From: Flaccisagitta enflata
Taxonomy: Eukaryota; Chaetognatha; Sagittoidea; Aphragmophora
Reading direction: 5' to 3'
DNA: 64,000 nt
NCBI GenBank assembly: GCA_965153355.1
Contig: OZ231126.1
Coordinates: forward strand, 54,684,001-54,748,000
Of this stretch, positions 10,890 to 38,665 are shown piece after piece. Numbering within the stretch: the first letter of the stretch is position 1; each line of letters opens with the position of its first letter. The notes beneath the pieces were generated by a model. It worked only from the letters and a program-made list of their open reading frames with translations, made no database searches and was not told where the DNA came from. The position numbers and the translations under genes are program-made.

Positions 10890-11679
10890 CCTTTGTGGTT
10901 AAAAATCAGCCGTTCCGTCAAACTAGTTCTTAGTTTGACCGTCAAGCCCTATCCATACTTGTGTAGGTGCAAACATTGATTAACCAAAAAAAAAAAAAAA
11001 AAAAAAAAATCTTAAAAACCAAAAAAAAAAACCTTCAGTAAAACACCCATGCCAGGTTGCAAGTCCTGGAGGAAGAAGCTTGAGCACTGAGTTTTGCAAT
11101 TTTTGTTGATTTCGCTTATTTCTGCCTTTATTGCAAATATTTCATGGTTAAAAAATGGTTTTTTTTTACCATAAAAGGGAAAAGAATATGAGAATAATGA
11201 AAATACTAATTCAAACAAGCATCTTTAAAACAAACAGGCACATTTTTTTAACACACACTAGACAATACAACTTTTTCCTTTTTTTAAAGATTTTCTCAAT
11301 TTTTTTGATTTTTCGCTAATTTTTGTCTTTACGGCAGCATGTATAAAGCCCTAAAAATGAAAAAAAGCTTGCATCGGAAGCCTAATTATTGTCATGAGAG
11401 GTAAGAGTAAGGCAAAAATACATCATCTAAGCCAAAAGCAAATGTTTTTTAGTGTCCTGGTGGCTATTACCAATGGCCTATATCTTGGCGATTTTCGCGA
11501 TTTTCGCGATTTTCGCGATTTTCGCCTATCTGATACCTCATTTTTGATCGAAAATGGATCATTTTTCCTTAAGACATGGATACCCAATTTTTTTTCTATC
11601 CTTTTCTACATTCAATAAACCCCCAGATTCCAGAGTCTCATAAGGAATTTCTAAAAACAACCCTGTATGACCCCCCCTA
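10890..11679 (-). repeat. Right terminal inverted repeat of the 5.9 kb transposon
   Basis: Inverted match to 5760-6555, ending ...CCCTGTATGACCCCCCCTA immediately before the duplicated ACCAAAAT. A poly-A run of about 26 at 10987-11009 differs in length from the left TIR. Confidence 0.9.
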
Positions 11680-11687
11680 ACCAAAAT
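11680..11687. repeat. Target-site duplication ACCAAAAT (right)
   Basis: Perfect match to 5752-5759. Confidence 0.9.
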
Positions 11688-11739
11688 ACTCATCGACACC
11701 GATAAATACCTTCTCTTGACAATCTGTGCACTCGACGCC

Positions 11740-11853
11740 GCAAAATGCCGTAGAAACGGACGGACAGACCCTCTTATAGAGATGCATCTAAAAACGGGCG
11801 ACCGGACAAACTACTCCCCAATGCCTTTGCCTTTTACATACGGCCTTGTTTCC
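11740..11853 (-). repeat. Remnant related to the AGTCGCG/GGCCTTGTT repeat family
   Basis: Contains GGACGGACAGACC, TATAGAGATGCATC and CGGCCTTGTT. It is partial and the module order is disturbed. Confidence 0.4.
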
Positions 11854-11907
11854 TCGCTGTTGACTCACTTCCTTTCAAAGATGTTCACCAAATGATAATG
11901 TAAGCAG

Positions 11908-13134
11908 CACTACCAGCCAAAACACGGAATGAGTTGAAGTAGAATGATCGTCTCTCACGTTGGTAGTTTTTGGGACACTTTAGTGTGTACAATATAAATC
12001 TTACGGAAACTAAATCACTTTTGGGGCGCTTTTTGAAACATATGCAAAAATGGTGTAAATTTAGTACATTTTTCATCATATCTCTTTGTGGTGATGTTTT
12101 CTGGTATTTTTGACTGCAGATCCGGATTCAGCAAGTGCTTTGCGGTTTGTTTGATATGTCACACTATATAGTTTTGAAAAAGAAATAAAAAGTTAATTTT
12201 TTCATGATATTGCTATAAAATACATTTATTTTTAATGATTTCATAAAAAAATAAGCTTTTACTTCTTTCTCAAAAGTATATAGTGTGATAACCATAAGTG
12301 CAATAAAAATGGCCGATTTTTCAACAGCTTTGAGCACAGGTATTGGTCAAAAGATTCTTGGGACCATCCTAAAATTCATGCATTGTAGAAACATATCAAA
12401 ATTATCTTTCATTTGAGTCCATGCAGCAAACTTTTTCTCAATTCTTTTAGAAAATATGACAGATTAAGGGCTAACAACTAAATTGCCACCTCATGAAAAA
12501 AGGGCTGAATTTGCCACTTGGATTTTCTGAAATAAGTTAAATGAGTAAAAATGATAGAAGATCTTTATCGATTTCGATGAAATTTTAGGGGCTAGTTGAC
12601 CTGTATTTGCCCCAGTATCAATTCAATTTTCATCAATATCGGGCAACGTCTTCTGTGATTTTTTATGGAACTTTGTAAAGATACCATGGGTAGTTTCAAA
12701 ATTAAGCGGTTTTGCAAATCTTACTCTCATTTGCATATTCATTGAGTTAGTGGTCCCACAAAAGTTTCAAATGAAAGATCTTTTGAGGGGCTTTCAAGGT
12801 GTCATGAATTTTGCTATTATCAGATGAATTCTTGATCCTTTACAGACCTTTCAAAAATCGGCCATTTTTATTGCACTTATGGTTATATCAAACTAACCGC
12901 AAGCTACCCACTGAGTCCAAATTTGCAGTCAAAAATACTAAAATAAATCATCACAAAGAGTTATGAAGAAAAATGTACTAAATTTGTACTATTTTTGTAT
13001 ATATTTCAAAAAGCGCCCCAAAAATGATTTAGTTCTTTTCAGATTTGTATTATACACACCACAAGGACTCAAAACCTATCAGAGTTGTAGACGATCATTT
13101 TAAGTCAACTCATTCCGTGTTCTGGCGGACAGTG
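11908..13134. mobile_element. Hairpin MITE (CACT ends, 4 bp duplication) hosting another MITE
   Basis: The ends CACTACCAGCCAAAACACGG and the inverse of CACTGTCCGCCAGAACACGG pair over roughly 300 bp. Both sides carry GCAG (11904-11907 and 13135-13138), a likely 4 bp target duplication. The interior shares CACTATATAGTTTTGAAAAAG-like sequence with the element at 53685-54300. A 593 bp TA-flanked MITE (12291-12883) is inserted in the loop. No ORF of note. Confidence 0.7.
12291..12883 (+). mobile_element. 593 bp TA-flanked MITE, copy A
   Basis: Terminal inverted repeat ACCATAAGTGCAATAAAAAT with TA on both sides (12289-12290 and 12884-12885). A second copy of identical length lies inverted at 61587-62179. 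TA duplication suggests Tc1/mariner-type mobilisation; no transposase is encoded. Confidence 0.8.
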
Positions 13135-13357
13135 GCAGATTTGTCGATTTGTTTATCTGTCCAAGTTCATTTCACCCTTGCTGACATACATTTGCCTGGT
13201 AGGCGTTTGTATCAGGGTTCAACCTCACGGCCTTAGCTGTTGGACATTTCTCGCTCATTTTGGTGCTTTTAATTGTTTTGACAGTGTATCTTACTCTTCT
13301 GAAGTGCGACTCAATTTTGCTGTATTGATTTTGTCAGTTTTACAACATTCTTTTTGA

Positions 13358-13490
13358 AACAAGGCCAAGTAGGCCAATAAGGTGCGCCGTGTGGATCTTT
13401 AAACGTTAGCGTTACAGACAAACGGACCAACAGACAGACCGACCGACGGACACAGTATGTAAAAGAGGTGTGTTGGCGCACCTAAAAAGT
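13358..13490 (-). repeat. Dispersed repeat, AACAAGGCCAAGTAGGCC subfamily
   Basis: Reads AACAAGGCCAAGTAGGCC, then ACAGACC/GACCGACGGAC units, and ends TTGGCGCACCTAAAAAG. The inverse counterpart is at 15666-15793. It shares the GGCCTTGTT end and the CCGT-type core with the AGTCGCG family, but the other sequence differs. Confidence 0.65.
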
Positions 13491-13525
13491 CTCGTTAATG
13501 AATTCTTACTTTTTCCTTTGACCAG

Positions 13526-26669
<13,144 letters not shown>

Positions 26670-26691
26670 AATCCGTTATATACTTTTTGTA

Positions 26692-27252
26692 CAGTACCTT
26701 CCGAGCAAACCCGGCTAAAACTGGAGGATTAATTTTTGTTACTTTAATTTCATTTCCGAAACTTAATTTTTTGTATCTAACTTAATTAAAAGATACTTAA
26801 TTCCTCAGAATTGAGTGTTCTAACCCAGACCATTAGATTCGGCAGAAAATTTTACCTATCCTACACTACAAGAACAGCTCAGTCAGACAATTATTTCAGA
26901 TTTTATAGCCATTTCAAGTTTTTAAGGACAATTGTCTTAAAATAATTTAGGACAATTATCCTTAAAAACTTTAAATGGCCATAAAATCTTAAATAGTTGT
27001 CTGACGGAGCTGTTCTTGTAGTCTAGGATAGGTAAAATTTTCTGCCAAATCCAATGGTTTGGGTTAGAACACTCAATTCTGATGTCTTCATGCACTTTGA
27101 TTTCACAAGTTATTTTTTTTCACAGCCAAATATGTTCAAGGAATTAAGTATTTTTTAATTAAGTTAGATACAAAAAATTAAGTTTGGGAAATGAAATTAA
27201 AGTAACAAAAATTAATCCTCCAGTTTTAGCCGGGTTTGCTCGGAAAGTACTG
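26692..27252. mobile_element. TA-flanked MITE (CAGTACCTTCCGAGCAAAC), copy 1
   Basis: Long terminal inverted repeats beginning CAGTACCTTCCGAGCAAAC and extending more than 200 bp. TA at 26690-26691 and 27253-27254. It lies about 20 bp past the HNF4 stop, so it may be within the 3' UTR. Confidence 0.85.
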
Positions 27253-27254
27253 TA

Positions 27255-28708
27255 CAACGCGTTTGAAAACCTTACTCGTCTTAGTCTACCTAGTTCAAAA
27301 TGTCACAATTTTTCAATCCCAATCAATGACTCCATGTTTAACGTCTACTTTGATCCAAATACTCAATGATTCCGCTTGCCATACACACAACAACGAATGA
27401 TTTAGCCAAATTTTCATTGACCCTCAAGTTTTATACGACTCAGTCTAATTCTCAGTATTCGACCTTCATTGCTTGGTTGTTTTGTTCTGTTTTTTTTTTA
27501 TATTCAAAACAAAAAAGATTCCGTCCCTTTCGATGCGTTGCAATAGAATTGAGTAGTGTTGGAGAACTGAATCAAAATTCTGGCTTTGAACTTCTTCCAT
27601 TCACCTAACTAGGATGAATAAGATCTAGTCCGATGAATGAACAACACTCCCGAACTAAATTTGCTGTGACAAGTGAAGAATACATTCCACACCATAATTC
27701 CAGGAGCCTATTAAGTCATCCGTATTCATTAATTCTTTTAACCAAAGATTATTATGCATGATATTCATGTTAGTTGAAACGACCAAAGAATATGAGAAAA
27801 AATGTCAAATGCTACGTCATATCAAACAATCCATTTTGAGAACTACAGTATTCACCAGTTGCCTTCCAGTGATTTCTTCTCCTGACAATTTTGCAATCAT
27901 GTCCTACTTTTAATGCGTGCCTTATTTCTTAATAACATCTGATGGTCCAATAAATCATATTCAATTGTAATCATTTGAACGTGAATGTGCTTTAAAACCA
28001 AAAATGCATTTTCTTGGATTTCTCGATTACGGAACTTGGATCACCATTCAGGCTTTTATCCTTCAGTAAAGAATCAATTATTGTTTCAGCTTTCGTACTT
28101 AGCCACCTTAGCCAAATTAGAACCTTCCTCCTCCCTAAAACACGTTCAACATTCCACATTCTTTTTCCCACTTCCACACTCCCTCTGCTGGCCACTCTTC
28201 TACTTCTGCCCATCTGCCCCTTCCCAATTTCCACTTGTCATTTCTCACCACCCACCTCTTTCCCCCAAAGCCCCTATCTTTATACATATATTCTCAAAAG
28301 CCTGCATCTTTTCTCCGTCCATGAAATCAATGAGATTAAGATGTCTTTATTGCCGTTAAGTTTAATCATTTTACAATGAAGATGGCAGGTTTTTTTTCTG
28401 CTGCTCTCGTTCACGTTTGTTTTGGTTTTTATATTCATGTTGCTTTTGTTGTTAATCTCATCGTTACTTTGATTCTCTGTTGACCTTCGCAATCAGTATT
28501 CGTAATTGTAAATACAAATAGTCGATTTATTCGCCTTACACACCCACCTGAATGGTTCCAATCGGCGAAGTTGTTTATTCTATTGCTTCATCTCCGCATC
28601 AAAATTAACTCGGCTTACATTTTTCGCTTAATCTATCTACGGTTGAGTTGCACTCAGAACATCTAATGAGAAACTCTTACGAAAGAATGCATTACAACTA
28701 AATTAATG

Positions 28709-28712
<4 letters not shown>
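27255..28712. other. Region after HNF4, possible 3' UTR, no gene seen
   Basis: AT-rich, with a candidate polyadenylation hexamer AATAAA near 27949. No splice-bounded exon or domain was recognised. Confidence 0.35.

Positions 28713-28745
<33 letters not shown>
28713..28745. repeat. (GA)n microsatellite
   Basis: Short GA tract. Confidence 0.9.
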
Positions 28746-28747
<2 letters not shown>

Positions 28748-28879
28748 AACGGATGACAAACAGAAACATAACGACGAGGAAGATCGCGCGCACTGTTCCA
28801 AAAGATTCTATTATTGATACAAAACATAGATATCACATCACACTGGGTCTGTTTCTGCTCGTACAATCGCATTTTTAAC

Positions 28880-29050
28880 GGTCTCACTCGCTCCACAGGG
28901 CTCAGCTTCGCTACACTCGCTTCACTACACTCGCTTTGCTAGGCTTGCTACGCTTGCTCCCCTCCATTCGCTTCGTTTATTACGCTCGCTACGCTAACCA
29001 CGCTCGCTTTGCTACACTTGCTTGCTCCATTCACAGGCTAAAACGATGGT
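28880..29050. repeat. CGCT-type array
   Basis: Runs of TTCGCTACACTCGC/GCTACGCTTGC words, like the interior of the MITEs at 2303 and 15008 but without their recognisable ends. Confidence 0.6.
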
Positions 29051-29187
29051 TTTTCAGTACTAGTGCCCCTTCATATACACAATAAAGCCCCCTCCCATTA
29101 AGAGGCTTTGATATGTTTCAACTTTGTTTCGCACCAGGTTTTGGGCAGGATTTTCGGGTTGGGGCGAAACGATCAGTCTTTCGGAGC

Positions 29188-29190
<3 letters not shown>

Positions 29191-29275
<85 letters not shown>
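29191..29275. repeat. (GA)n microsatellite
   Basis: Pure GA tract. Confidence 0.95.
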
Positions 29276-29276
<1 letters not shown>

Positions 29277-29368
29277 GCAATTGAGGAAGATTAGAATAAG
29301 ACAAAAATATAGTGGAATCGATCGGCACCATTGGCATTGCTCAAGTTTCTGGACTTAAATCGATTCGG

Positions 29369-29512
29369 TTTTTAGTCGCGGCCACGCGACTCTACAGCTT
29401 GCCCTGTCGGTCCATCCATCCCTCCGTAACATTTTTGAATTACGAGCGGTTTTTGCGTTACGGCCCCTGTCCAATTGTCCGCGACTCTCTTGCCGCGTAT
29501 CCGGCCTTGTTT
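29369..29512 (+). repeat. Dispersed repeat AGTCGCG...GGCCTTGTT, short subfamily
   Basis: Hairpin AGTCGCGGCCACGCGACT, a CGGTCCATCC block, GCGGTTTTTGCG core, and end GCGTATCCGGCCTTGTT. Confidence 0.75.
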
Positions 29513-29776
29513 TGTTTCAAGCAGATGAGTCACCGGAAAGTCAAAGACAAATAGGTTTTTCGATCGAATTCGACCGCCACCTAAAAACGTCTTTTTGAAG
29601 CTGCTTATTTCCCCCTTTTAGATTTGCCCTTGCTTACTGGGTCCAACTTTATGTCCATTTCTATCAGAGATACGTAATGACAGGTGAGGATCAGAATGAG
29701 TTTAGTCACGGCCGCGAAAATACACAGGAAGTTTTAACCATCATCCGTGGTGGAAATGGTTACATACCTCCTGCGT

Positions 29777-30271
29777 TCAGGTGTGTCAAATACAAGTGAT
29801 GACTGAATCTGAGACCATAACGCTGACGCAAGATGGGGCTGTTGATTTTAAAATGATCGCCGTTTTTCTTTTCCCAAAATTTAATCGGCAACCGTTTTTT
29901 TTCGCGATCGAAATCGAATGCGATGTCTGCACTCTCGTTGGCCAAGAAACAAATTTATTAACCAGAAAAGACTACTTTACTATTTCATTGAAGTTGATAT
30001 GATTAACCAAGACACTTTTCTGGGAAGCTTTAAAGAGGATAGCAGCATCTAAAAGTAATTGGAATGCCCCAATATACAAGGCAAAGGATTAAAAGTTGAT
30101 AACGTGATCACAACATTATGCAAATTAGGGGCAATAAAGGGTTTTTGGAAAAAACGGAAGATGACTGTAATCTGAAAAAAGAAAAACGGTAAAGGCATTT
30201 TAATGAGTAACCCTATAATGCCCTAGCGTTATGCTCTCAGGTATTAATGTTTTGCATATTGACACACCCGA
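29777..30271. mobile_element. MITE of the intron-2 (introner) family, copy B
   Basis: Ends TCAGGTGTGTCAAATACAAG and the inverse of TCGGGTGTGTCAATATGC. Flanked by CTCCTGCGT at 29768-29776 and 30272-30280. Length 495 bp, close to the 509 bp member at 50004-50512. Confidence 0.78.
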
Positions 30272-30427
30272 CTCCTGCGTGGTAGATGTACCTCGGATTT
30301 GACCCTTCCGTCCACCCACATTATTTCCCCTGCCCACACACAAGTGACTACCTATTCCTATTGGCTGTGTGTCTGGCCTTGTTCACCTTTCTCCTTCTTT
30401 CTGTACATCACTTGCTGCCTATTGCTA

Positions 30428-31041
30428 CAGTACCTTCCGGGCAAACCCGGCTAAAACTGGAGGATTAATTTTTGTTACTTTTATTTCAGTTTATGTATTT
30501 AACTTTATTAAAAGATACTTAATTCCTTAAATATATTTAGCTATCAAAAAATAATTTTTGCAATCAAATTCTATGAAGACATCATTTTGGAGTGTTCTAA
30601 CACAGACTATTAGATTCAGCAGAAAATTTTACATATTCTCAAAAAAAAGATCAGCTCAATCGGACAATTTTTAGTCGCGGACTAGCGACTACAAAAGAGG
30701 CTTTGTCCGTCCGTCCGTTGGTCGGTCGGTCCGTGGTGATTGAGTTGAGATAGTGCAAAAACGCGCATTTCCGCCCCTGCCCACCCGTCCGCGACTGGTA
30801 TTGGCCGTGTATCCGGCCTTGTTACAAGTATTACAGCCATTTCAAGTTTTTGGGTTAAGACACTCAAAATTGGTGTCTCCATGAACTTTGATATAGAGTT
30901 ATTATTTTTGGCAGGCAAATATATTCAAGGAATTAAGTATCCTTTAATTAGGTTAGATACCAAAAATAAAGTAAGGGAGATAAAATCAAAGTACCAAAAA
31001 TACATCCTCCAGTTTTAGCCGGGTTTGCTCGGAAGGTACTG
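30428..31041. mobile_element. TA-flanked MITE (CAGTACCTTCC), copy 2, with nested insertion
   Basis: Same terminal inverted repeats as 26692-27252, TA at 30426-30427 and 31042-31043. Interrupted by the 155 bp AGTCGCG repeat at 30669-30823. Confidence 0.83.
30669..30823 (+). repeat. Dispersed AGTCGCG repeat inserted inside a MITE
   Basis: AGTCGCGGACTAGCGACT hairpin, GGCTTTGTCCGTCCGTCCG, core GAGTTGAGATAGTGCAAAAA, and end GTATCCGGCCTTGTT. The uninterrupted MITE copy at 26692-27252 supplies the empty site. Confidence 0.82.
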
Positions 31042-31471
31042 TACTTTGCCACAGAGCGCCACAGTGTGCCACACATCTGCAACTCTGGCCATGTTAGAGC
31101 AATATCTATTTCAAAAGCATCATTGTCCATCAAGTTTATTTGTGTGAAAAATTTTAAATAACAAACGAAAGTGAAGCTGAGGAACGGTAACAAACAAATG
31201 TCTTTGATCAAATTTCGTGATTTTCCATAAGCGCAGCCCCGTTTCTGAGTATGAAAAGAAAGGACAGGAGGTTATGAGTGAAAATAAGAGTCCAGAATGG
31301 AAAACAACAAAAAAGTTCCTGCTGCTGGTCAGAATTATTCATTTGAAAGGGCATAAATGACTTGAAAAACGGACTGAAGAAGCTTCCATAAAATAATGTT
31401 ATTCACTTATACATTGATACACTACCCTGAAAAAAACAACGATGAAGTACCAGAATACGAGAGAGAAGAAT

Positions 31472-31858
31472 TATAAAAAGAAGAAGAAGAAGAAGAAGAA
31501 GAAGAAGAAGAAGAAGAAGAAGAAGAAGAAGAAGAAGAAGAAGAAGAAGAAGAAGAAGAAGAAGAAGAAGAAGACTAAGACAAAGGATGAAGAAGCTGAA
31601 GAAGATGAACAAGATGAAGAAGACAAAGAAGATGAAGAAGACAAAGAAGATGAAGTAAAAGGAGAAGAAAAAGAAGAAAAAGAAGAAAAAGAAGAAAAAA
31701 AAGAAAAAGAAGAAAAAGAAGAAAAAGAAGAAAAAGAAGAAAAAACAGAAGAAGAAATAGAAGAAGGAACAGAAGAAGAAACAGAAGAAGAAACAGAAGA
31801 AGAAACAGAAGAAGAAACAGACAAACAAAAAGAAGAACAAAAAAAAGAACAAAAATAA
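31472..31858. repeat. (GAA)n microsatellite and purine-rich tail
   Basis: Pure GAA to 31574, then GAAGAT/GAAAAA variants. The poly-K/E and poly-F ORFs are artefacts. Confidence 0.95.
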
Positions 31859-31906
31859 GAAGAACAAAAGATAGAGAAAAAGAAGAAGAAAAGGAAGTAG
31901 AAAAAA

Positions 31907-32197
<291 letters not shown>

Positions 32198-32216
32198 TAG
32201 TAAAAACTCTGCTTAC

Positions 32217-32370
32217 TGTGTGACTTGCGCATTTCTCGCTTTTTTGACGATCTATAATATCGAATGATGACGCAGTCCAACTTCATGAATGTACAATCTT
32301 CCACATTCGTTGCAGGATTGTTCAGTTTTTCACGGGACCAGTATGAAACATCTTTCTTTTTGAATATGTT
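32217..32370 (-). CDS. Candidate exon, unidentified minus-strand gene
   Basis: Minus-strand open segment with acceptor GCATTTGCAG and donor CACA|GTAAGC. It encodes a lysine/arginine-rich sequence with DVSYWSREKLNNP and CTFMKLDCVIIRYYR. I do not recognise a family. The phase does not join directly to the candidate exon at 32733-32938 unless an internal acceptor (…AAAG|ATGTTTC) is used or another exon intervenes, so linkage is uncertain. Confidence 0.4.
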
Positions 32371-32409
32371 CTGCAAATGCACGAAACATTTTAGAGTGAT
32401 ATAGGCATA

Positions 32410-32584
32410 CAGTGGAACCCCGCAATAACAGACCCGCCTTTAAAGGTTTCCAATCAATAAAGGTCAATATTTTAAGACCTCAAATGAATTTTTTAATGTA
32501 ATTTCACCTCTTTTTAAAGATGAACCTGAGATAAAGGTGAAAAATCTTCAGTCCTAATGGGACCGATGAGGCGGGGTCCTACTG
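32410..32584. mobile_element. 175 bp TA-flanked MITE (CAGTGGAACCCCGC)
   Basis: Ends CAGTGGAACCCCGC and GCGGGGTCCTACTG form an inverted repeat, with TA on both sides. The terminus resembles pogo/Tigger-type Tc1/mariner relatives. Confidence 0.75.
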
Positions 32585-32732
32585 TACATGCAATCAACAA
32601 GTGCAGTTGCAGTAATTGCACTAGTTATTGTCACCATGGGCGATCCCCCCTTTCGTTTCCTCACTGAGTTTGATGCATATTTCGCAAAATGTAACAGTAA
32701 TAGAAACTAGGTTACAATAGTATTTAACCTAC

Positions 32733-32938
32733 CTTTATGACCTTTTAACTTCCAATATCTTCGTTGACACTTCTGACAAACAACGCGAGCTGAGTATCGT
32801 AACGTCTCATCAGCAACTGGAATAATCTCTACTTTGTCTGCGTGGATTGTCGGCACTTGGTTTCTAGTACTCGCGTAATGATTGAAGGCATCTTCGTCAT
32901 TAACAATTAGGTCGTATGTAGCGCAGTGGAAAAAATAA
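32733..32938 (-). CDS. Candidate exon with CxxC motif, unidentified minus-strand gene
   Basis: 206 bp open on the minus strand between a pyrimidine-rich acceptor (…CATAAG) and a consensus donor AAAG|GTAGGT. It encodes FFHCATYDLIVNDEDAFNHY near the start and SARVVCQKCQRRYW near the end, so there is one CxxC knuckle that could belong to a zinc-binding site. The normal amino-acid composition, unlike nearby repeat ORFs, supports a real exon. The family is not recognised. Confidence 0.5.
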
Positions 32939-33231
32939 CTTATGTTTCCAAGTGAAAAAAATAATAAATAAAAGCAGACTGAAAAAATTCAAGCTCCGTT
33001 TATTCTCTTTTACGTAAGCAAATCATTTAAGACTTAATTCTTAGACGTAGATCATCCAGAAATCTGAGCTGGTTTTAATTCGTCGATCTGGAGGGTGTGC
33101 TTAGGCTTGTTTTCTTATGTATCACCTTCGCTTAACATAAAAAGATTTAAGGTAATGTTAAGTGGATCCCCCCCCCCCTTCTCTCTGTTTCTGACTAGAC
33201 TCTGTCTCGCTCTGTCTCGCTCTGTCTCTGC

Positions 33232-33237
<6 letters not shown>

Positions 33238-33302
<65 letters not shown>
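33238..33302. repeat. (CT)n microsatellite
   Basis: Pure CT tract. Confidence 0.95.
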
Positions 33303-33307
<5 letters not shown>

Positions 33308-33872
33308 GTTTTCAGAGTCCTGTGAATAATTAGATCAGTAGATCTCGTTTAGACTTGAAATGACGAGGGTAAGTCTAATGGGAAGAGAAATGAAGCCAGG
33401 GGAATGACATTAAAAAGATGAACTATTAAAAGAGTGATAGAATCCTCAAGACGGTTGGTTGCCATGGAAACACATTTCCATGTATTTTCGCTGAAGTATC
33501 CATATTTTGAGAACTTTTTTGGGGGAACATAGCATAAAATCAAATTGGATACATCTTTCTCTCAATATGTTCTGTAAGAATATTGCTCGTTTGGCCATTG
33601 TTAATGAGCAAATTTCGAGAAATTGTTTTTTAACTCTTTTTCCATGGACTAACTCATACAATTTTGGCTGAAGTTGTGGTATGATGGCCAAAAAAGACAA
33701 GTGATCAGAGAAAATGCTCTCAAGATTTTGAAATCAGAGGGAAAAAACTGTTTAATCGCATTTATTCGCATGAAAAAGAATAGTTAGATGATTTTTTTAT
33801 GATTCAATAACTGTGGCCTGTTATCTTTCATTCAAAACTAATCTGACCATCTTGGCTACAATTATCTAGATA
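33303..33872. other. Non-coding, no gene seen
   Basis: AT-rich DNA without recognisable coding, splice-bounded or palindromic structure. Confidence 0.4.
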
Positions 33873-33874
33873 TA

Positions 33875-34862
33875 CAGGGGTTTTCACGCCAAAACGCCGA
33901 TTACAAAACGACATTTCTCAGCTGCTTGATAAGCAAATCAAATCCTGAAAAAAGGTTTGTAAAGCTTGTGAGCTCCGATTTTGATGGTTGACTTTTTGTA
34001 TGATTATATTCCAAGATGTTCACCCATAAGAGATCTTTTAAAAGAACTCGATTTTTCCATTACCATTTCAGAAAAATAAATCCTCTGCTCCGTGAAACAA
34101 ACATCAACTTTAAAGGAACACTGCTTCTAAACGAATAAAGTTACCTCAGATTGGTCCCATTTTAAAGAGTTGTCTTTGCTCTTTAAAATGCGACCAATCC
34201 GGGATGCATAGCTCAATTCATTTAGAAGCAGTGTTCCTCCGAAGTTGATGTTACTCGGTAGTGAAAGTGGGCTCCATGAGGTCATGGAGGAGCGCCATTC
34301 AACCATCAACTACAACAATCTGGCGAAGGCGAAGACGCTCAAAATGATGGCAATTAGCAAAATTAAGCTAGAGTACTAACAGAAGGCTTTACCAACCAAC
34401 GGACCGACCAACCAGCTTACTTGTGGAACAAAATGATTACCAATAGGGGGAAAACGCAATGTGAAGCTGCCACATTGGGAAAAACATCTTTGAAGAGTTT
34501 AATACCAAATAAGGAATGTTACGCAACTGCATGCATGGTACTTTTTCAGCTCACTTTTTCTACCAAAGGTAACTAATTAAAATCAATTTGGAATCTAGAC
34601 TATTTTTGCTTCATTGGTTTTGACATGGCCTAAGGATGAAGCAATGCTTTCTCGAAGTAGTAACTTTTTGGCACTTATCCAAATTCTGAGGATTTATTCA
34701 CTAATCTATGACAGGTAAACTACTTGGAATCAAACCATCGCAATTTCAGATAACAAAATCGGAGCTCAAGAGCTGTTTAGAACATTTTTCAGAAATCAAT
34801 TATCATGTCTGTGGGCTAAGAAACGTCGTTTTGTAATCGGCGTGTTGGCGTGAAAAACCCTG
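33875..34862. mobile_element. 988 bp TA-flanked MITE with nested hairpin
   Basis: Ends CAGGGGTTTTCACGCC and GGCGTGAAAAACCCTG are inverted repeats that continue through CGATTACAAAACGAC. TA at 33873-33874 and 34863-34864. A second inverted repeat (GGAACACTGCTTCTAAA / TTTAGAAGCAGTGTTCC) at about 34108-34252 sits in the middle. Confidence 0.75.
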
Positions 34863-35204
34863 TAATATTGATTTAACGTCTCAAAAGTCCTTTTCTCTAT
34901 TTTTTACGGAGCCTTCCTCTGGGCTGACTACATTTTCACTAAAAATGGAATGCAAGCCTTACCGCCGGAGCCAGTGCTATAAAATTTTTACATGCAAAAA
35001 TGGTAGGTTATGTGCTTGCAAACAACCTAGATTGGAATATTTCAAAATACACACTCCAGGCAAAGGTTCTGCTGGTTGCAGTCGCAATTGATGACAGGGT
35101 ATCATTTACAGTCGTGCCACCCTTAGCACGGAGCCTTTTGACTAAATATCGTTGGAGCCGTTAAGATCAGGGGATTATCTCACCATTTCATAGTTGAATG
35201 TACC

Positions 35205-35490
<286 letters not shown>

Positions 35491-35555
35491 TATGTATGTC
35501 TGTGAAGGTAGGTGTACGCCGCTACTCCCCCCCCTCCATCGTGTGCGATGACTAC

Positions 35556-38665
<3,110 letters not shown>

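Larger units (their letters stand above)
5760..11679. mobile_element. 5.9 kb DNA transposon with long TIRs, transposase and Tpt1-like cargo
   Basis: Both ends read inward as TAGGGGGGGTCATACAGGG and are flanked by the perfect 8 bp duplication ACCAAAAT. The terminal inverted repeats are about 796 and 790 bp and look over 95% identical by eye, which implies recent insertion. Between them are two divergent genes: a transposase reading right (8100-10547) and a Tpt1/KptA-like RNA 2'-phosphotransferase ORF reading left (7751-6876). Subterminal direct and inverted motifs lie inside both TIRs. The transposase has two in-frame stops, so this copy is probably non-autonomous now. The superfamily is not assigned: the 8 bp duplication fits hAT, P and other groups, and the transposase is not a classical hAT protein. 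Confidence 0.9.

Noticed and set aside
27985-28379. Overlapping 120-residue ORFs downstream of HNF4
   Set aside because: No domain, no splice context, low-complexity Ser/Leu/Pro composition; probably untranslated sequence.
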